A stretch of 42,413 nt of DNA from Adlercreutzia sp. ZJ473 (GTDB lineage: Bacteria; Actinomycetota; Coriobacteriia; Coriobacteriales; Eggerthellaceae): positions 1 through 42,413 of the forward strand of contig NZ_JAAVTO010000019.1 of NCBI RefSeq assembly GCF_013185065.1, written 5' to 3'. The translations under genes and the position numbers were made by a program. A model generated the notes under the pieces. The model made no database searches. It was not told the origin of the DNA and was given only the letters and a program-made list of their open reading frames with translations. This document shows positions 1-8,113 of this stretch, one piece after another; the first letter of the stretch is position 1, and the number at the start of each line of letters is the position of its first letter.

Positions 1-1837
1 CGGGGCCGCCTGCGCCCGCCGCGCTCCCGGGGCTCGCCGCGCGCGCACCCGCCGCCGCGTCGCCCGCATAGGGATCCGCCGCCTGGGCGTACTCCCCCAC
101 GAAGCGCGCCGCGCCCGCGTCCTGCCCGTTGAGCACGCGAAACGCCGCCACCGTGTCGCGATAGCGCGCTGAGAGCGGGTTCATGATGGGCATGTCGAGC
201 CCCGCGCCGAACGCCGCCGCCAGAAACGTGGCGTTCAGCAGGTTGCGCTGGGGCATCCCGAAGCTCACGTTCGACACGCCGAGCACCGTGCGCACGCCAA
301 GGCGCTCCTTCACGAGCGTCACCGCACGCAGGACCTGCGCGATCTCGGCCTGGTTGGTAGCCGCCGCCATGACCAGGCAGTCGATGGCGATGTCGCAGCG
401 CGGGATGCCCGCCGCCTCGGCCGCGCGCACGATGCGCTCGGCCACGCGCAGGCGCCCCTCGGCCGTGGGCGGGATGCCCTCGTCGTCGAGCGTGAGCCCC
501 ACGAGCGCGCACCCGTAGCGCTTCGCGATGGGCAGCACCGCCGCCAAGCTCGCGCGCTTGCCGTTGACGGAGTTGATGAGCGGCTTGCCCGCGTACCCGC
601 GCACCGCCGCCTCCACCGCCGCCGGGTCGGACGAGTCGATCTGCAGGGGCGTGGTGACGGTGGCCTGCAGCGTCTCCGTGACCGCGCGCAGGACCGCGGG
701 CTCGTCGATGTCAGGCAGGCCCGCGTTCACGTCGAGGATGTCCGCGCCCGCATGCTGCTGGGAGACCGCCTCGCCCACCACGTAGTCGTAGTCGCCCGCG
801 CGCAGGGCCTCCTTGAGCTTCTTCTTGCCCGTGGGGTTGATGCGCTCGCCGATGACGGCCACCTGCGACGCGCCTGCGGGGAGCACCACCGCCTCCTGGG
901 CGCTCGTGACCACGAACGCCTCCTCGGCGCGGCGCGGCGCGGGCTTCCGGCCCGCCGCCAGCTTCGCCAGCTCGGCGACGAACGCAGGCGAGGTGCCGCA
1001 GCAGCCGCCCACGATGGAGGCGCCCGCCGCGATGAGCGGCTCCATGGCGCGCGCGAAGTCGGCGGGGTCCACGTCGTAGGCCGTCTCGCCGTCGATCAGG
1101 TGGGGCAGCCCCGCGTTGGGCTTGGCGATCACCGGGCAGCGGGCGAACCGCGCGATCTCGCGCACCGCGCCGGCAAGCTCGGCGGGGCCCAGCGAGCAGT
1201 TCACGCCCATGGCCGCCACGCCGAGCGAGGTGAGCGTCGCCGCTGCGACCGCCGGCGTGGTCCCGAGGAACGTGCGCCCGTCCTCGCCGAAGGTCATGGT
1301 GACGAACACGGGCAGGTCGCAGCCTTCCGTCGCCGCGAGCACCGCCGCCTTCGCCTCGCGCAGGTCGGTCATCGTCTCGATCACGATGAGGTCGCAGCCC
1401 GCCGCGTCCGCGGCGCGCACCTGCTCGGCGAACAGGTCGTACGCCGCCTCGAACGACAGCGTGCCGAGCGGCTCTAAGAGCGCGCCCGAAGGCCCGATGT
1501 CGCCCGCCACGTAGCGCGCGCCGGCCGCCCGCGCGTTCTCGGCCGCGGCGGCGAACACCTCGGCCACCGTGGCGCGGCCCTCGAGCTTGAGCGCGTTGGC
1601 GCCGAACGTGTTGGTGGTGACGAGCTCGGCGCCCGCCTCCACGTAGGCGCGCTGGATGCCCGCGATGGCGTCGGGATGCGTGAGGTTGAGCAGGTCGGGG
1701 AGCTCGCCCGAGTCGGTGAGGTGCGCCGCCTGCAGCATGGTGCCCATGGCGCCGTCCTCCACGAGGAAGGCGCGCCCCTCGAGCACCTCCTTGAGGTGGG
1801 CGTCCTTGATGCGAAGCTGGTTGAGGTCAGCGGCCAT
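1..1837 (-). CDS. metH: Cobalamin-dependent methionine synthase, N-terminal part (runs off left edge)
   Basis: Transfers a methyl group from methyl-tetrahydrofolate through cobalamin to homocysteine, giving methionine, in the cytoplasm. About 612 codons are visible. Residues 1-300 form the homocysteine S-methyltransferase barrel, with the zinc-ligand cysteines at about C214 (GVNCS) and C279/C280 (GGCCGT). From about residue 320 a pterin-binding barrel follows (GERINPTGKKKLKEAL, then HAGADILDVNAG and DSSDPAAVEAA). The visible part ends in an Ala/Gly-rich linker, so the B12-binding domains must lie beyond base 1. ATG at 1837 is preceded by an AAGGA-type ribosome site. It overlaps the end of the activation-protein gene by 11 bp and is the third gene after metF. 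Since the activation domain is a separate gene, this MetH probably lacks its own, as in many Firmicutes; that part is outside the window. Confidence 0.93.
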   Translation of the reverse strand, partial: MAADLNQLRIKDAHLKEVLEGRAFLVEDGAMGTMLQAAHLTDSGELPDLLNLTHPDAIAGIQRAYVEAGAELVTTNTFGANALKLEGRATVAEVFAAAAENARAAGARYVAGDIGPSGALLEPLGTLSFEAAYDLFAEQVRAADAAGCDLIVIETMTDLREAKAAVLAATEGCDLPVFVTMTFGEDGRTFLGTTPAVAAATLTSLGVAAMGVNCSLGPAELAGAVREIARFARCPVIAKPNAGLPHLIDGETAYDVDPADFARAMEPLIAAGASIVGGCCGTSPAFVAELAKLAAGRKPAPRRAEEAFVVTSAQEAVVLPAGASQVAVIGERINPTGKKKLKEALRAGDYDYVVGEAVSQQHAGADILDVNAGLPDIDEPAVLRAVTETLQATVTTPLQIDSSDPAAVEAAVRGYAGKPLINSVNGKRASLAAVLPIAKRYGCALVGLTLDDEGIPPTAEGRLRVAERIVRAAEAAGIPRCDIAIDCLVMAAATNQAEIAQVLRAVTLVKERLGVRTVLGVSNVSFGMPQRNLLNATFLAAAFGAGLDMPIMNPLSARYRDTVAAFRVLNGQDAGAARFVGEYAQAADPYAGDAAAGARAASPGSAAGAGGP

Positions 1838-2651
1838 GACAGGTCCTTCCTTGGGCGTGAAGCGTGCAGACGGGCGCGAGGCGGCAGGTCGCGCAGCGGC
1901 GCGCCGAAGGGGCGGGGACGACGGGCCCGCCCTCGGGGGGAGCGAAGGCGCGCGGGGCGCCTTCGGCGCATCCGGCAGATTCGGGCTCGGGCTCGGCAGA
2001 GCCACGCGGGGCGTCCTCGCCGCGGGGCCCTCCCGCCGCGTCGGCGCGGTAGAGCCCCGCCACCGCCGTGATGCTCTTCGCAGGCACGAGCAGATCCCCG
2101 CGCGTCACGGAGATGCCGAGCGCACGCCCCGCGCCGAGCGCGTCGAGGAAGGCGCGCTGGATGCCGAGCGGCAGGTCACCGTAGCCGGGGCTGAAGCGCG
2201 CGCCGGCGCGCAGACCGCGCGTGCGGGCACGCTCCTCCACCAGGCGCGAGAGCTCGTTGGCCGCGTCCTCAACGAGCGCCGAGGCGCAGGCGTCAACCAG
2301 AAGCCCGTCGGTGGGGTTGAGCGCGGCCTCGCGGCGCAGGATCGACTCGCTGCCCAAGCCGAGCGTCACCGCCATGAGCACCACCTCGCACGCGCCCGCC
2401 AGATGATGCGCCACGTCATAGCCCTCAAGCTCGAGCGCGCAGCCGCGCAGGCGCACGCCGCAGGGCGCGCCCCGCCCGTCGCAGGCGAATGACTCCAGGG
2501 GGAAGGCGCGCGCCATGCCCGATGGTGCCATGCCCTCGCACAGCGCCGCCGCGCGCTCAAGGCGCGCTGCGAGATCAGGGCCGAGATCCTGGCCCGCATG
2601 CCCCAGGTAGCTCAACGCCTCCGCCACGTCGACGCGGGCCTCAAGGCGCAT
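1827..2651 (-). CDS. Stand-alone methionine synthase activation-domain protein
   Basis: 274 residues. Matches the family of separate activation proteins that reductively remethylate cob(II)alamin in MetH enzymes lacking the C-terminal activation module. The segment RFSPGYGDLPLGIQ near residue 180, followed by VPAKSITAVAGLYR, is the conserved adenosylmethionine-binding region. The C-terminus is unusual: after an acidic/Pro-rich linker there is a cysteine cluster, CATC-x5-C-x8-C, just before the stop, which could hold an Fe-S cluster. The start is ATG at 2651, two bases after the metF stop; GTG at 2657 overlapping that stop (GTGA) is an alternative. The gene lies between metF and metH, so translation is likely coupled. 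Family assignment is firm; the Fe-S role is inference. Confidence 0.85.
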   Translation of the reverse strand: MRLEARVDVAEALSYLGHAGQDLGPDLAARLERAAALCEGMAPSGMARAFPLESFACDGRGAPCGVRLRGCALELEGYDVAHHLAGACEVVLMAVTLGLGSESILRREAALNPTDGLLVDACASALVEDAANELSRLVEERARTRGLRAGARFSPGYGDLPLGIQRAFLDALGAGRALGISVTRGDLLVPAKSITAVAGLYRADAAGGPRGEDAPRGSAEPEPESAGCAEGAPRAFAPPEGGPVVPAPSARRCATCRLAPVCTLHAQGRTCHGR

Positions 2652-2653
2652 GC

Positions 2654-3523
2654 TCACGCCCCGCAGAAGCCCGCTTGGCGCAGCGCCCGCGCCGTCGACT
2701 CCGCGATGTCGGAATGGTTCATCGAGTACACGTGCACGCCCGCCACGCCATGCGCCGCCAAGTCGACGAGCTGCCTGCACGCGTACTCCACGCCCGCCTG
2801 ACGCAGCGCCGCGGGGTCGTCCTCGTGCTTCGCCAGGAGCTTGATGACCGGCGAGGGAAGCGACGCGCCGCACAGAAACACCATGCGCGAGATCTGCGAC
2901 TTGCTCATGAAGGGCATGATGCCGCAGGTGATCGGCGCCGTGACGCCCGCCGCGTCCGCCGCGTCGAGGAAGCGGTAGATGCACTCGTTGTCGAACGCGA
3001 GCTGCGTGACGAAGAAGTCGGCGCCCGCGTCCTGCTTCGCCTTCAGGTGCTCGATGTTGAGCGCGTCGTCCTCGCAGGTGATGTGCCCCTCGGGGTAGGC
3101 TGCGGCGCCCACGCAGAAGCCCGCGTCCTTGAGCAGCGGGATGAGGTCGACCGCGTAGCGGAAGCGCGAGGGCTCCTGGCCCTCCGTCAAGTCGCCGCGC
3201 AAGGCGAGCACCGTGGTGACGCCGCGGGCGCGCATGTCGGCGACGGCCGCCTCAAGCGACGCGTCAGTGGCGCTCACGCAGGTGAGGTGCGCGACGCTCG
3301 GAATGCCGAGCTCGTCTTGGATCATGGCCGCGATGGCCGTGGTGGCCTGGCCGTTGCCGCTGCCGCCCGCCGAGTACGTCACCGAGATGAAGTCGGGGGC
3401 GACGCGCGCGATGCCGCCCGCCACCTCGCGCGCGACCTCGAGCGTGAGCTCCCCCTTCGGCGGGAAGATCTCGAACGACACGGGGCAGGCGCGGCTTTGG
3501 AATATGTCCTTTACGTTTCTCAT
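2654..3523 (-). CDS. metF: 5,10-methylenetetrahydrofolate reductase
   Basis: Reduces methylene-THF to methyl-THF with a flavin, feeding MetH encoded two genes downstream. The protein is a single TIM barrel of about 289 residues, the normal bacterial MetF length. Visible landmarks: the N-terminal SFEIFPPKG carrying the catalytic Glu, TYSAGGSGNG, CVSATD, ALRGDLTEGQ with the flavin-contacting Asp, the PEGH segment and QLAFDN. Two ATGs are possible (3532 and 3523). I chose 3523 because a perfect TATAAT box occupies 3536-3531: transcription would start at or next to 3523, so the upstream ATG would not be in the mRNA. No Shine-Dalgarno is visible, so the message is probably leaderless. First gene of the metF - activation protein - metH operon. 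Confidence 0.93.
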   Translation of the reverse strand: MRNVKDIFQSRACPVSFEIFPPKGELTLEVAREVAGGIARVAPDFISVTYSAGGSGNGQATTAIAAMIQDELGIPSVAHLTCVSATDASLEAAVADMRARGVTTVLALRGDLTEGQEPSRFRYAVDLIPLLKDAGFCVGAAAYPEGHITCEDDALNIEHLKAKQDAGADFFVTQLAFDNECIYRFLDAADAAGVTAPITCGIMPFMSKSQISRMVFLCGASLPSPVIKLLAKHEDDPAALRQAGVEYACRQLVDLAAHGVAGVHVYSMNHSDIAESTARALRQAGFCGA

Positions 3524-3530
3524 GCGGATC

Positions 3531-3536
3531 ATTATA
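3531..3536 (-). promoter_or_regulatory. -10 box of metF promoter (leaderless start)
   Basis: TATAAT on the minus strand, followed by exactly 7 nt (GATCCGC) and then ATG at 3523. With the usual 6-7 nt distance to the start site, the mRNA would begin on the A of the start codon. No good -35 hexamer is seen. Confidence 0.6.
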
Positions 3537-3622
3537 CGGTGACCGCACGCGAACGCATGCCTTCGCGCCGCATTGCGGATGCTTTGAATTTGCGAAAGCG
3601 CGCGTTCTGTTTCACCGATGGC

Positions 3623-4957
3623 TCACGCGCGCTCAGGCTGCCCGTGGCGCGCCGAGCGGCGAAAGGCGCGCACGCGCAGGAAGCTGCCCTGCGGGACGGG
3701 CGCTTCGAGCCCCTCGGCCTCGAAGCGGTAGGCGTTGCACGAGCGGTTGGCCACCGGCACGGGGACGGGCGCGGGGGCCGGGTCGTCCTCGGTCGGGTCG
3801 GGCAGCCACGTGAGGCTGCGCACGCGCACGGTGCGGACGGGCGCGTGCGGGCTCAGCACCTCGAGCTCGTCGCCCTCCGCGAAGCGGTTGCGGCAGCGCG
3901 CGAGCAGGCGGAAGGGGGCGGTGCCCTCGCGCGCGGCAGCTGCGACGGCCGCGGGCGCCGTCTCACGCGCGACAGCTGCCACGGCCGCGACCACGCCCTC
4001 GCAGCCCGTCACGTCGGCCACGTGCATCGCCTCCTGCTCGTAGCCGTCGTAGGCGCACGCCTGCTCAGCCTCGCCGAAGTAGAACCCCGTGCCGTACGGA
4101 CGGTGCGACACCGCGTAGAGCTCGGGCACCACCTCGTCGGCGGGCGCGCCGTCGAGCGCGCGGCGATAGGCCCCCACCACGGTGGCCACGTAGAACGCCT
4201 TCTTGTTGCGCCCCTCGATCTTGATCGAGTCCACGCCCGCGCGCGCGAGCGCGTCGAGGTGCTCGATCATGTTGAGGTCCTTCGCGTTCATGATGAACGT
4301 GCCGCGGCCGTCCTCCTCGATGGGGAAGTGCTCGCCCGGGCGCTTCTCCTCCTCGAGCGTGTAGCTCCAGCGGCACGGCTGCGTGCAGTGGCCCCTGTTG
4401 CCGCTGCGCCCCGTGAGGTAGCTGCTGATCAGGCAGCGCCCCGAGACCGCCATGCACATGGCGCCGTGCGCGAACGCCTCGATCTCCAGGTCGGGCGGGG
4501 CGTCTTGGCGCAGGCGCGCGATGTCGCCGAGGCTCATCTCGCGGGCGCACACCACGCGCTTCGCGCCGAGGGAGTGCCACACGCGCGCCGCGGCGGCGTT
4601 GGCCACCGACGCCTGCGTGCTCACGTGCAGGTCCACGTGCGGCGCATGCTCGCGCGCGAGCGCGAACGCGCCCAAATCGCCGATGATGAGCGCGTCGACG
4701 CCCGCCGCGTCGAGCGCGCGCAGGTAGGCCGGCAGCGCGTCGATGTCGTCCGGGCCCATGAGCACGTTGCAGGTGACGTGCACCTTGCACCCCGCCGCGT
4801 GCGCGAACGCCACCGCCTCCGGGATGTCGGCCAGCGCGAAGTTGGCCGCGCGGGCGCGCATGCCGAAGCGGTCAGCCGCCAGGTACACCGCGTCAGCCCC
4901 GAAGCGCACCGCGGCGCGCAGCTGCTCCATGCCGCCCGCCGGCGCCAGAAGCTCCAT
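3623..4957 (-). CDS. U32-family peptidase / tRNA hydroxylation-type protein
   Basis: 444 residues with the U32 signature. It begins MELLAPAGGMEQLRAAVRFG, typical of the family, and carries the hallmark EAFAHGAMCMAVSGRCLIS with further conserved cysteines in GNRGHCTQPCRW (likely a metal or Fe-S site). Members include collagenase-like proteins and the RNA-hydroxylation enzymes TrhP and RlhA; RNA modification is now the better supported role for bacterial members of this size, but the substrate cannot be read from sequence. The C-terminal third is a beta-rich domain interrupted by Ala/Val- and Pro-rich runs. ATG 4957 is preferred because AGGAG precedes it at good distance; ATG 4978 (7 codons earlier) is an alternative. 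A TATCAT hexamer just upstream may be the -10. Confidence 0.85.
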   Translation of the reverse strand: MELLAPAGGMEQLRAAVRFGADAVYLAADRFGMRARAANFALADIPEAVAFAHAAGCKVHVTCNVLMGPDDIDALPAYLRALDAAGVDALIIGDLGAFALAREHAPHVDLHVSTQASVANAAAARVWHSLGAKRVVCAREMSLGDIARLRQDAPPDLEIEAFAHGAMCMAVSGRCLISSYLTGRSGNRGHCTQPCRWSYTLEEEKRPGEHFPIEEDGRGTFIMNAKDLNMIEHLDALARAGVDSIKIEGRNKKAFYVATVVGAYRRALDGAPADEVVPELYAVSHRPYGTGFYFGEAEQACAYDGYEQEAMHVADVTGCEGVVAAVAAVARETAPAAVAAAAREGTAPFRLLARCRNRFAEGDELEVLSPHAPVRTVRVRSLTWLPDPTEDDPAPAPVPVPVANRSCNAYRFEAEGLEAPVPQGSFLRVRAFRRSARHGQPERA

Positions 4958-5382
4958 GTCTCTCCTCTTCGCATTCATAGTGCGCCTATGATAGCAGCTT
5001 TTCCGCGGCCGGCCCCTCGGCTGCGGCGACACGGCCAGCGGAGCCCGCCGCCGCTGCGACGCAGCGGAGCCCAACGCCGCCGCGCCGCAGCGGGGCGTCG
5101 CAAGCACAATCGGCCCCTCAAGCGTGGCGTAGCAAAGTGTCCTGCCCCCTTCCGCAACCGGGTCAACGCGCTACCATGTGTAAGATGGCGAGAAACACGC
5201 GATCTGATACCAAGCAAGGCCCCAAATCAGCCCAAATGTCATCCAGGGCAAACACTGACCAGGGGTTTTCAACGGCTGCTCGACTATCGGAAACGCTGGC
5301 GACGCGAGCGATCCCCCAAAGCGGTATCAGATCGCGCGTTTCTCGCTACTTCGCAAGCGAAAACGTGCAGGGAGGGACGCCC
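4958..5382. other. Intergenic region between U32 gene and tetR
   Basis: 425 bp between divergent genes. The first 150 bp hold the likely U32 promoter and GC-rich sequence with repeated GCAGCGG-type words. The rest is dominated by the inverted-repeat element at 5188-5346. I see no gene in it. Confidence 0.6.
5188..5346. repeat. 159-bp element with 24-bp terminal inverted repeats
   Basis: Left arm 5188-5211 (GCGAGAAACACGCGATCTGA then TACC) and right arm 5323-5346 are inverted copies with a single mismatch in 24 bp. The interior has no convincing reading frame. It looks like a MITE or large palindromic intergenic repeat. It lies immediately before the tetR start and ends 24 bp upstream of the ribosome site, so it could supply regulatory sequence. 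Confidence 0.75.
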
Positions 5383-6180
5383 ATGACCAAGCATGGCAAC
5401 ATCGACGCGCTGCCCGAGGCGCAGCGCGAGGCCATCGTCGCCGCAGGCGTGGAGGCGTTCGGCCGCTTCAGCTACAAGGACGCCCGCACCGAGGACATCG
5501 CCCGGCGCGCGGGCATCTCGAAGGGGCTTCTGTTCTTCTACTTCCGCAACAAGCGCGAGCTGTACCTGTACCTCATGGACTACCTGATGGAGAAGGCAAC
5601 CGAGGTCGTGGTGGACGAGCGCTTCTGGGAGATCGACGACTTCTTCGAGCTTCTTCGCTACACCGTCAGCCAGAAGAGCGCCGCGCTCAAGCGGTTCCCC
5701 TACATGCTGGAGTTCACCCTCCGCGCGTTCTACCCCAGCCACCGCGACATCCGCGACGTGATGAACCGCTGGAACTGGGAGCAGGTCGACGTGCTGACCG
5801 ACCGCTACTTCTCCCACGTGCGCCGTGACAAGTTCCGCGCGGGCGTCACGCCGAACCGCGTCATGCGCATGCTCATCTGGATGGGCGACGGCTACCTGCA
5901 CGAGAAGCGCGCCCTACGCCAGCCCATCGACGTCGACGACCTGGTACGCGAGTTCGACGTCTGGCTCGACATGACGCAGCTGTGGGCCTATCGGCCAAAG
6001 TTCGCCGAGCGCCCTGCCGACAGCTTAGACGGAGTCTCGGATGACGACCTTGCCGACGGCTCGGGTGAAGCCTTGGACGACGGCCCCGCCGCCGGCCCGG
6101 GCGCTGACCCGGACGACGACGCGGACGGGATTCCGGGCGCTGATCCAGACGACGGCCCCGCCGCCGGCCTGGGCGCCTGA
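5383..6180 (+). CDS. TetR-family transcriptional regulator with acidic low-complexity tail
   Basis: 265 residues. Residues 1-55 form the TetR helix-turn-helix: EAIVAAGVEAFGRFSYKDAR, then TEDIARRAGISKGLLFFYF and RNKRELYLYL. The helical ligand-binding half runs to about residue 205. The last 60 residues are Asp/Gly/Pro/Ala-rich and partly encoded by a duplicated 28-bp segment (6076-6103 and 6148-6175). ATG at 5383 is set by GGAGG seven bases upstream. The gene faces the ABC transporter genes tail to tail with only 13 bp between stops. Control of that transporter is plausible, as for many TetR/ABC-efflux neighbours, but there is no shared promoter to prove it. Confidence 0.85.
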   Translation: MTKHGNIDALPEAQREAIVAAGVEAFGRFSYKDARTEDIARRAGISKGLLFFYFRNKRELYLYLMDYLMEKATEVVVDERFWEIDDFFELLRYTVSQKSAALKRFPYMLEFTLRAFYPSHRDIRDVMNRWNWEQVDVLTDRYFSHVRRDKFRAGVTPNRVMRMLIWMGDGYLHEKRALRQPIDVDDLVREFDVWLDMTQLWAYRPKFAERPADSLDGVSDDDLADGSGEALDDGPAAGPGADPDDDADGIPGADPDDGPAAGLGA

Positions 6181-6193
6181 CCCTGGCGCCGGG

Positions 6194-6991
6194 TCACACG
6201 CTGAGGTCGCGCCGCGCGAAGGCCGCAACGCCCGCCGCGAAGAGCGCCGCGCCCGCCGCCGCGAGGGCAAGCGCGCCCGCCACAGCAGCTGCCTCACCCG
6301 CCACCAGCCCGTACGCGTCGTAGAGCGCGAACGGCGTCACGTCGCCGAGAAGATCGAGGCCCTCGCCCACGCCCGCGGCCATCTGCATGAGGTAGAACGC
6401 CAGGCACGCCCCGCCGCCCACGCCGAGCGCCGCGCCCGAAGGCGCGAACGCGCACGCCGAGGCGAACACCACGCCCGCCATGAAGAGCCACAGCCCGAAG
6501 AGCCCCGCGTTGGCGCGCACGAGCCCCGCGACGTCGAGCTCCCCGGGGAACAGCGCCTCCGAGCACGCCACCTCCGCGACGGTGGAGAGCGCCAGCAGCG
6601 CTGCGAGCAGCAGCACGATGGCCGCCGCGAAGCTCGCCGCAAGCCGCACGCGGCTCGTCGGCAGCGCGAGCAGGCACGCCAGGGAGCCGCGCTCGGCGGG
6701 GCGCACCACCGTCCTGCTCACCATCATGATGACGAGCACGAGCGGGAGCAGCGTGAGTATGAGCCCCTGCAGGTAGTTCAGCAGGAATTCCGTGAGCGTG
6801 GTGGCCGCCGTGGCCATGCCGAAGGCGGCGAAGAGCTCGGGCATGGCGGCCATCATGGCGTCGAGGCTCTCGGCGAGCGACGGGTCGAACAGGTAGACCA
6901 CCATGACCGCGTAGAAGGCGATCACGACGAAGAACGCGCCGACGGCGGGCGCGTTGGCGCGCAGGAGGCGCCCTATCAGCGTTGCGCTCAT
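6194..6991 (-). CDS. ABC-2 type transporter permease
   Basis: 265 residues and strongly hydrophobic, with about six membrane segments: residues 15-35, 60-95 with a re-entrant loop, 115-140, 160-185, 188-205 and 230-258. A charged cytoplasmic loop (RTVVRPAERGSLACLLALP) after the second segment is typical of ABC-2 permeases that work with bacitracin- or lantibiotic-type ATPases. It starts at ATG 6991, overlapping the stop of the ATPase gene by 4 bp (ATGA), so the two subunits are translationally coupled. The substrate is unknown; export of an antibiotic, peptide or lipid is the usual job of this class. Confidence 0.85.
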   Translation of the reverse strand: MSATLIGRLLRANAPAVGAFFVVIAFYAVMVVYLFDPSLAESLDAMMAAMPELFAAFGMATAATTLTEFLLNYLQGLILTLLPLVLVIMMVSRTVVRPAERGSLACLLALPTSRVRLAASFAAAIVLLLAALLALSTVAEVACSEALFPGELDVAGLVRANAGLFGLWLFMAGVVFASACAFAPSGAALGVGGGACLAFYLMQMAAGVGEGLDLLGDVTPFALYDAYGLVAGEAAAVAGALALAAAGAALFAAGVAAFARRDLSV

Positions 6992-7839
6992 GAAGCCCTC
7001 CCTTCCCCAGACGACGACCGGGCCGCGCGGTCCGGCTCAGGGGCGGAGGCGTCCTCGGAAACACGGGCAGAGGCATCCCCGGGAACACCCTCGGAAGCGC
7101 AAACGACCCGCGCGTCCCACGAGCGCCCCACGTTGCCCGCGCCGTAGAGGTGCGCGAGCGTCTCCTCGAGCGTGAGGCTCGCGGCAGGCGCCTCGGACAC
7201 GAGGCGGCCGCCGCGCACGAACAGCGCCCGGTCGCAGGTGCGCTCCACCTCGCCGAGCAGGTGCGACGAGAGCAGGATGGTGGCGCCGCGGCGCTTCTCG
7301 GCGCGCACGAGCTCGACGAAGCGCTGCTGCATGAGCAGGTCGAGGCCGCTCGTGGGCTCGTCGAGCAGCAGCACGCGCGGCGCGTGCGCGAAGGCGGCCA
7401 CGATGCCCACCTTCTGCTTGGTCCCCTTCGACATGCGCCCGATGCGCGTGCGCACGTCAAGCTCGAAGAAGTCGGCGAGCGCGCGCATGCGGCGCCGCTG
7501 CGCCTCGTCGGCGCCGCGCATCCGCGCCACGAACGCGAGGTAGCGCTTCGCCGTCATGTCCTCGGGAAGCGACAGCTCGCCGGGAAGGTAGCCGAGCGTC
7601 TCCTGGATGCGCGCCCGGTCGGAGAAGCAGCGCCGCCCCTCGATGCTCACGCTGCCGGCGCCGGGGCGTATGAACCCCATGAGCGCGCGCATGGTCACCG
7701 TCTTGCCCGCGCCGTTCGCGCCGAGGAACCCCACCGCCTCGCCGCGCGCGACCGCGAACGTCACGTCGAACACGCCGCGGCCCCGCCCGTAGTCCTTGGT
7801 CAGGCCGCACGCCTCTATCACCGCAGGTGGTACGCTCAT
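6988..7839 (-). CDS. ABC transporter ATP-binding protein
   Basis: 283 residues. Walker A is GANGAGKT near residue 40, Walker B is RVLLLDEPTSGLD near residue 160, and the H-loop is ILLSSHLLGEVE. The signature loop reads MSKGTKQK, a degenerate form of LSGGQ common in the BcrA/DrrA-type export ATPases. The C-terminal 60 residues are a Ser/Asp/Ala-rich tail. ATG 7839 is fixed by AGGAGG five bases upstream. It partners the permease that follows with a 4-bp overlap, and expression may be controlled by the neighbouring TetR protein (inference). Confidence 0.93.
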   Translation of the reverse strand: MSVPPAVIEACGLTKDYGRGRGVFDVTFAVARGEAVGFLGANGAGKTVTMRALMGFIRPGAGSVSIEGRRCFSDRARIQETLGYLPGELSLPEDMTAKRYLAFVARMRGADEAQRRRMRALADFFELDVRTRIGRMSKGTKQKVGIVAAFAHAPRVLLLDEPTSGLDLLMQQRFVELVRAEKRRGATILLSSHLLGEVERTCDRALFVRGGRLVSEAPAASLTLEETLAHLYGAGNVGRSWDARVVCASEGVPGDASARVSEDASAPEPDRAARSSSGEGRAS

Positions 7840-7923
7840 AGCGCCCTCCTTTCCCCGCCTTCGGAAACGTCTTTCCAAGCTTCAGCTTACGCCGTTGACC
7901 CGTTTGGGGAAGACCCCTCGGCG

Positions 7924-7955
7924 AAAAAAGGCGGACGGCCCTGTGGCCGCCCGCC
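7924..7955 (-). terminator. Rho-independent terminator after the TspO-like gene
   Basis: On the minus strand an 11-bp GC-rich hairpin (7955-7930, ACAG loop) is followed by six T at 7929-7924. It lies 158 bp downstream of the stop at 8114 and before the ABC genes, so it separates the two units. The remaining sequence to 8113 shows only GC-rich, alanine-like repeats of GCGCTCGCC type. Confidence 0.8.
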
Positions 7956-8113
7956 CGAAGGAGGGGGATGCGCTCGCGCGAGGAGCGCTTTCGTGAGTTT
8001 GCGTGGGTCCGTGCCGACGTTCGCGCTCGCCGCCAGCGCCCGAGCCCGCAGATCGAAGCTCGAGCCCGCGCTGACGCTCAAGCCCGCAGGCGCCACGTCG
8101 CGCGTCAACGCGC

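Noticed and set aside
1-1837. Two separate genes (homocysteine methyltransferase and pterin-binding protein) instead of one MetH
   Set aside because: The frame is continuous through the linker between the domains near residue 300-320, with no stop or internal ribosome site.
2489-5386. 965-codon open frame on the plus strand opposite metF and the U32 gene
   Set aside because: Shadow frame with Arg/His/Ala composition, no ribosome site, antisense to conserved genes.
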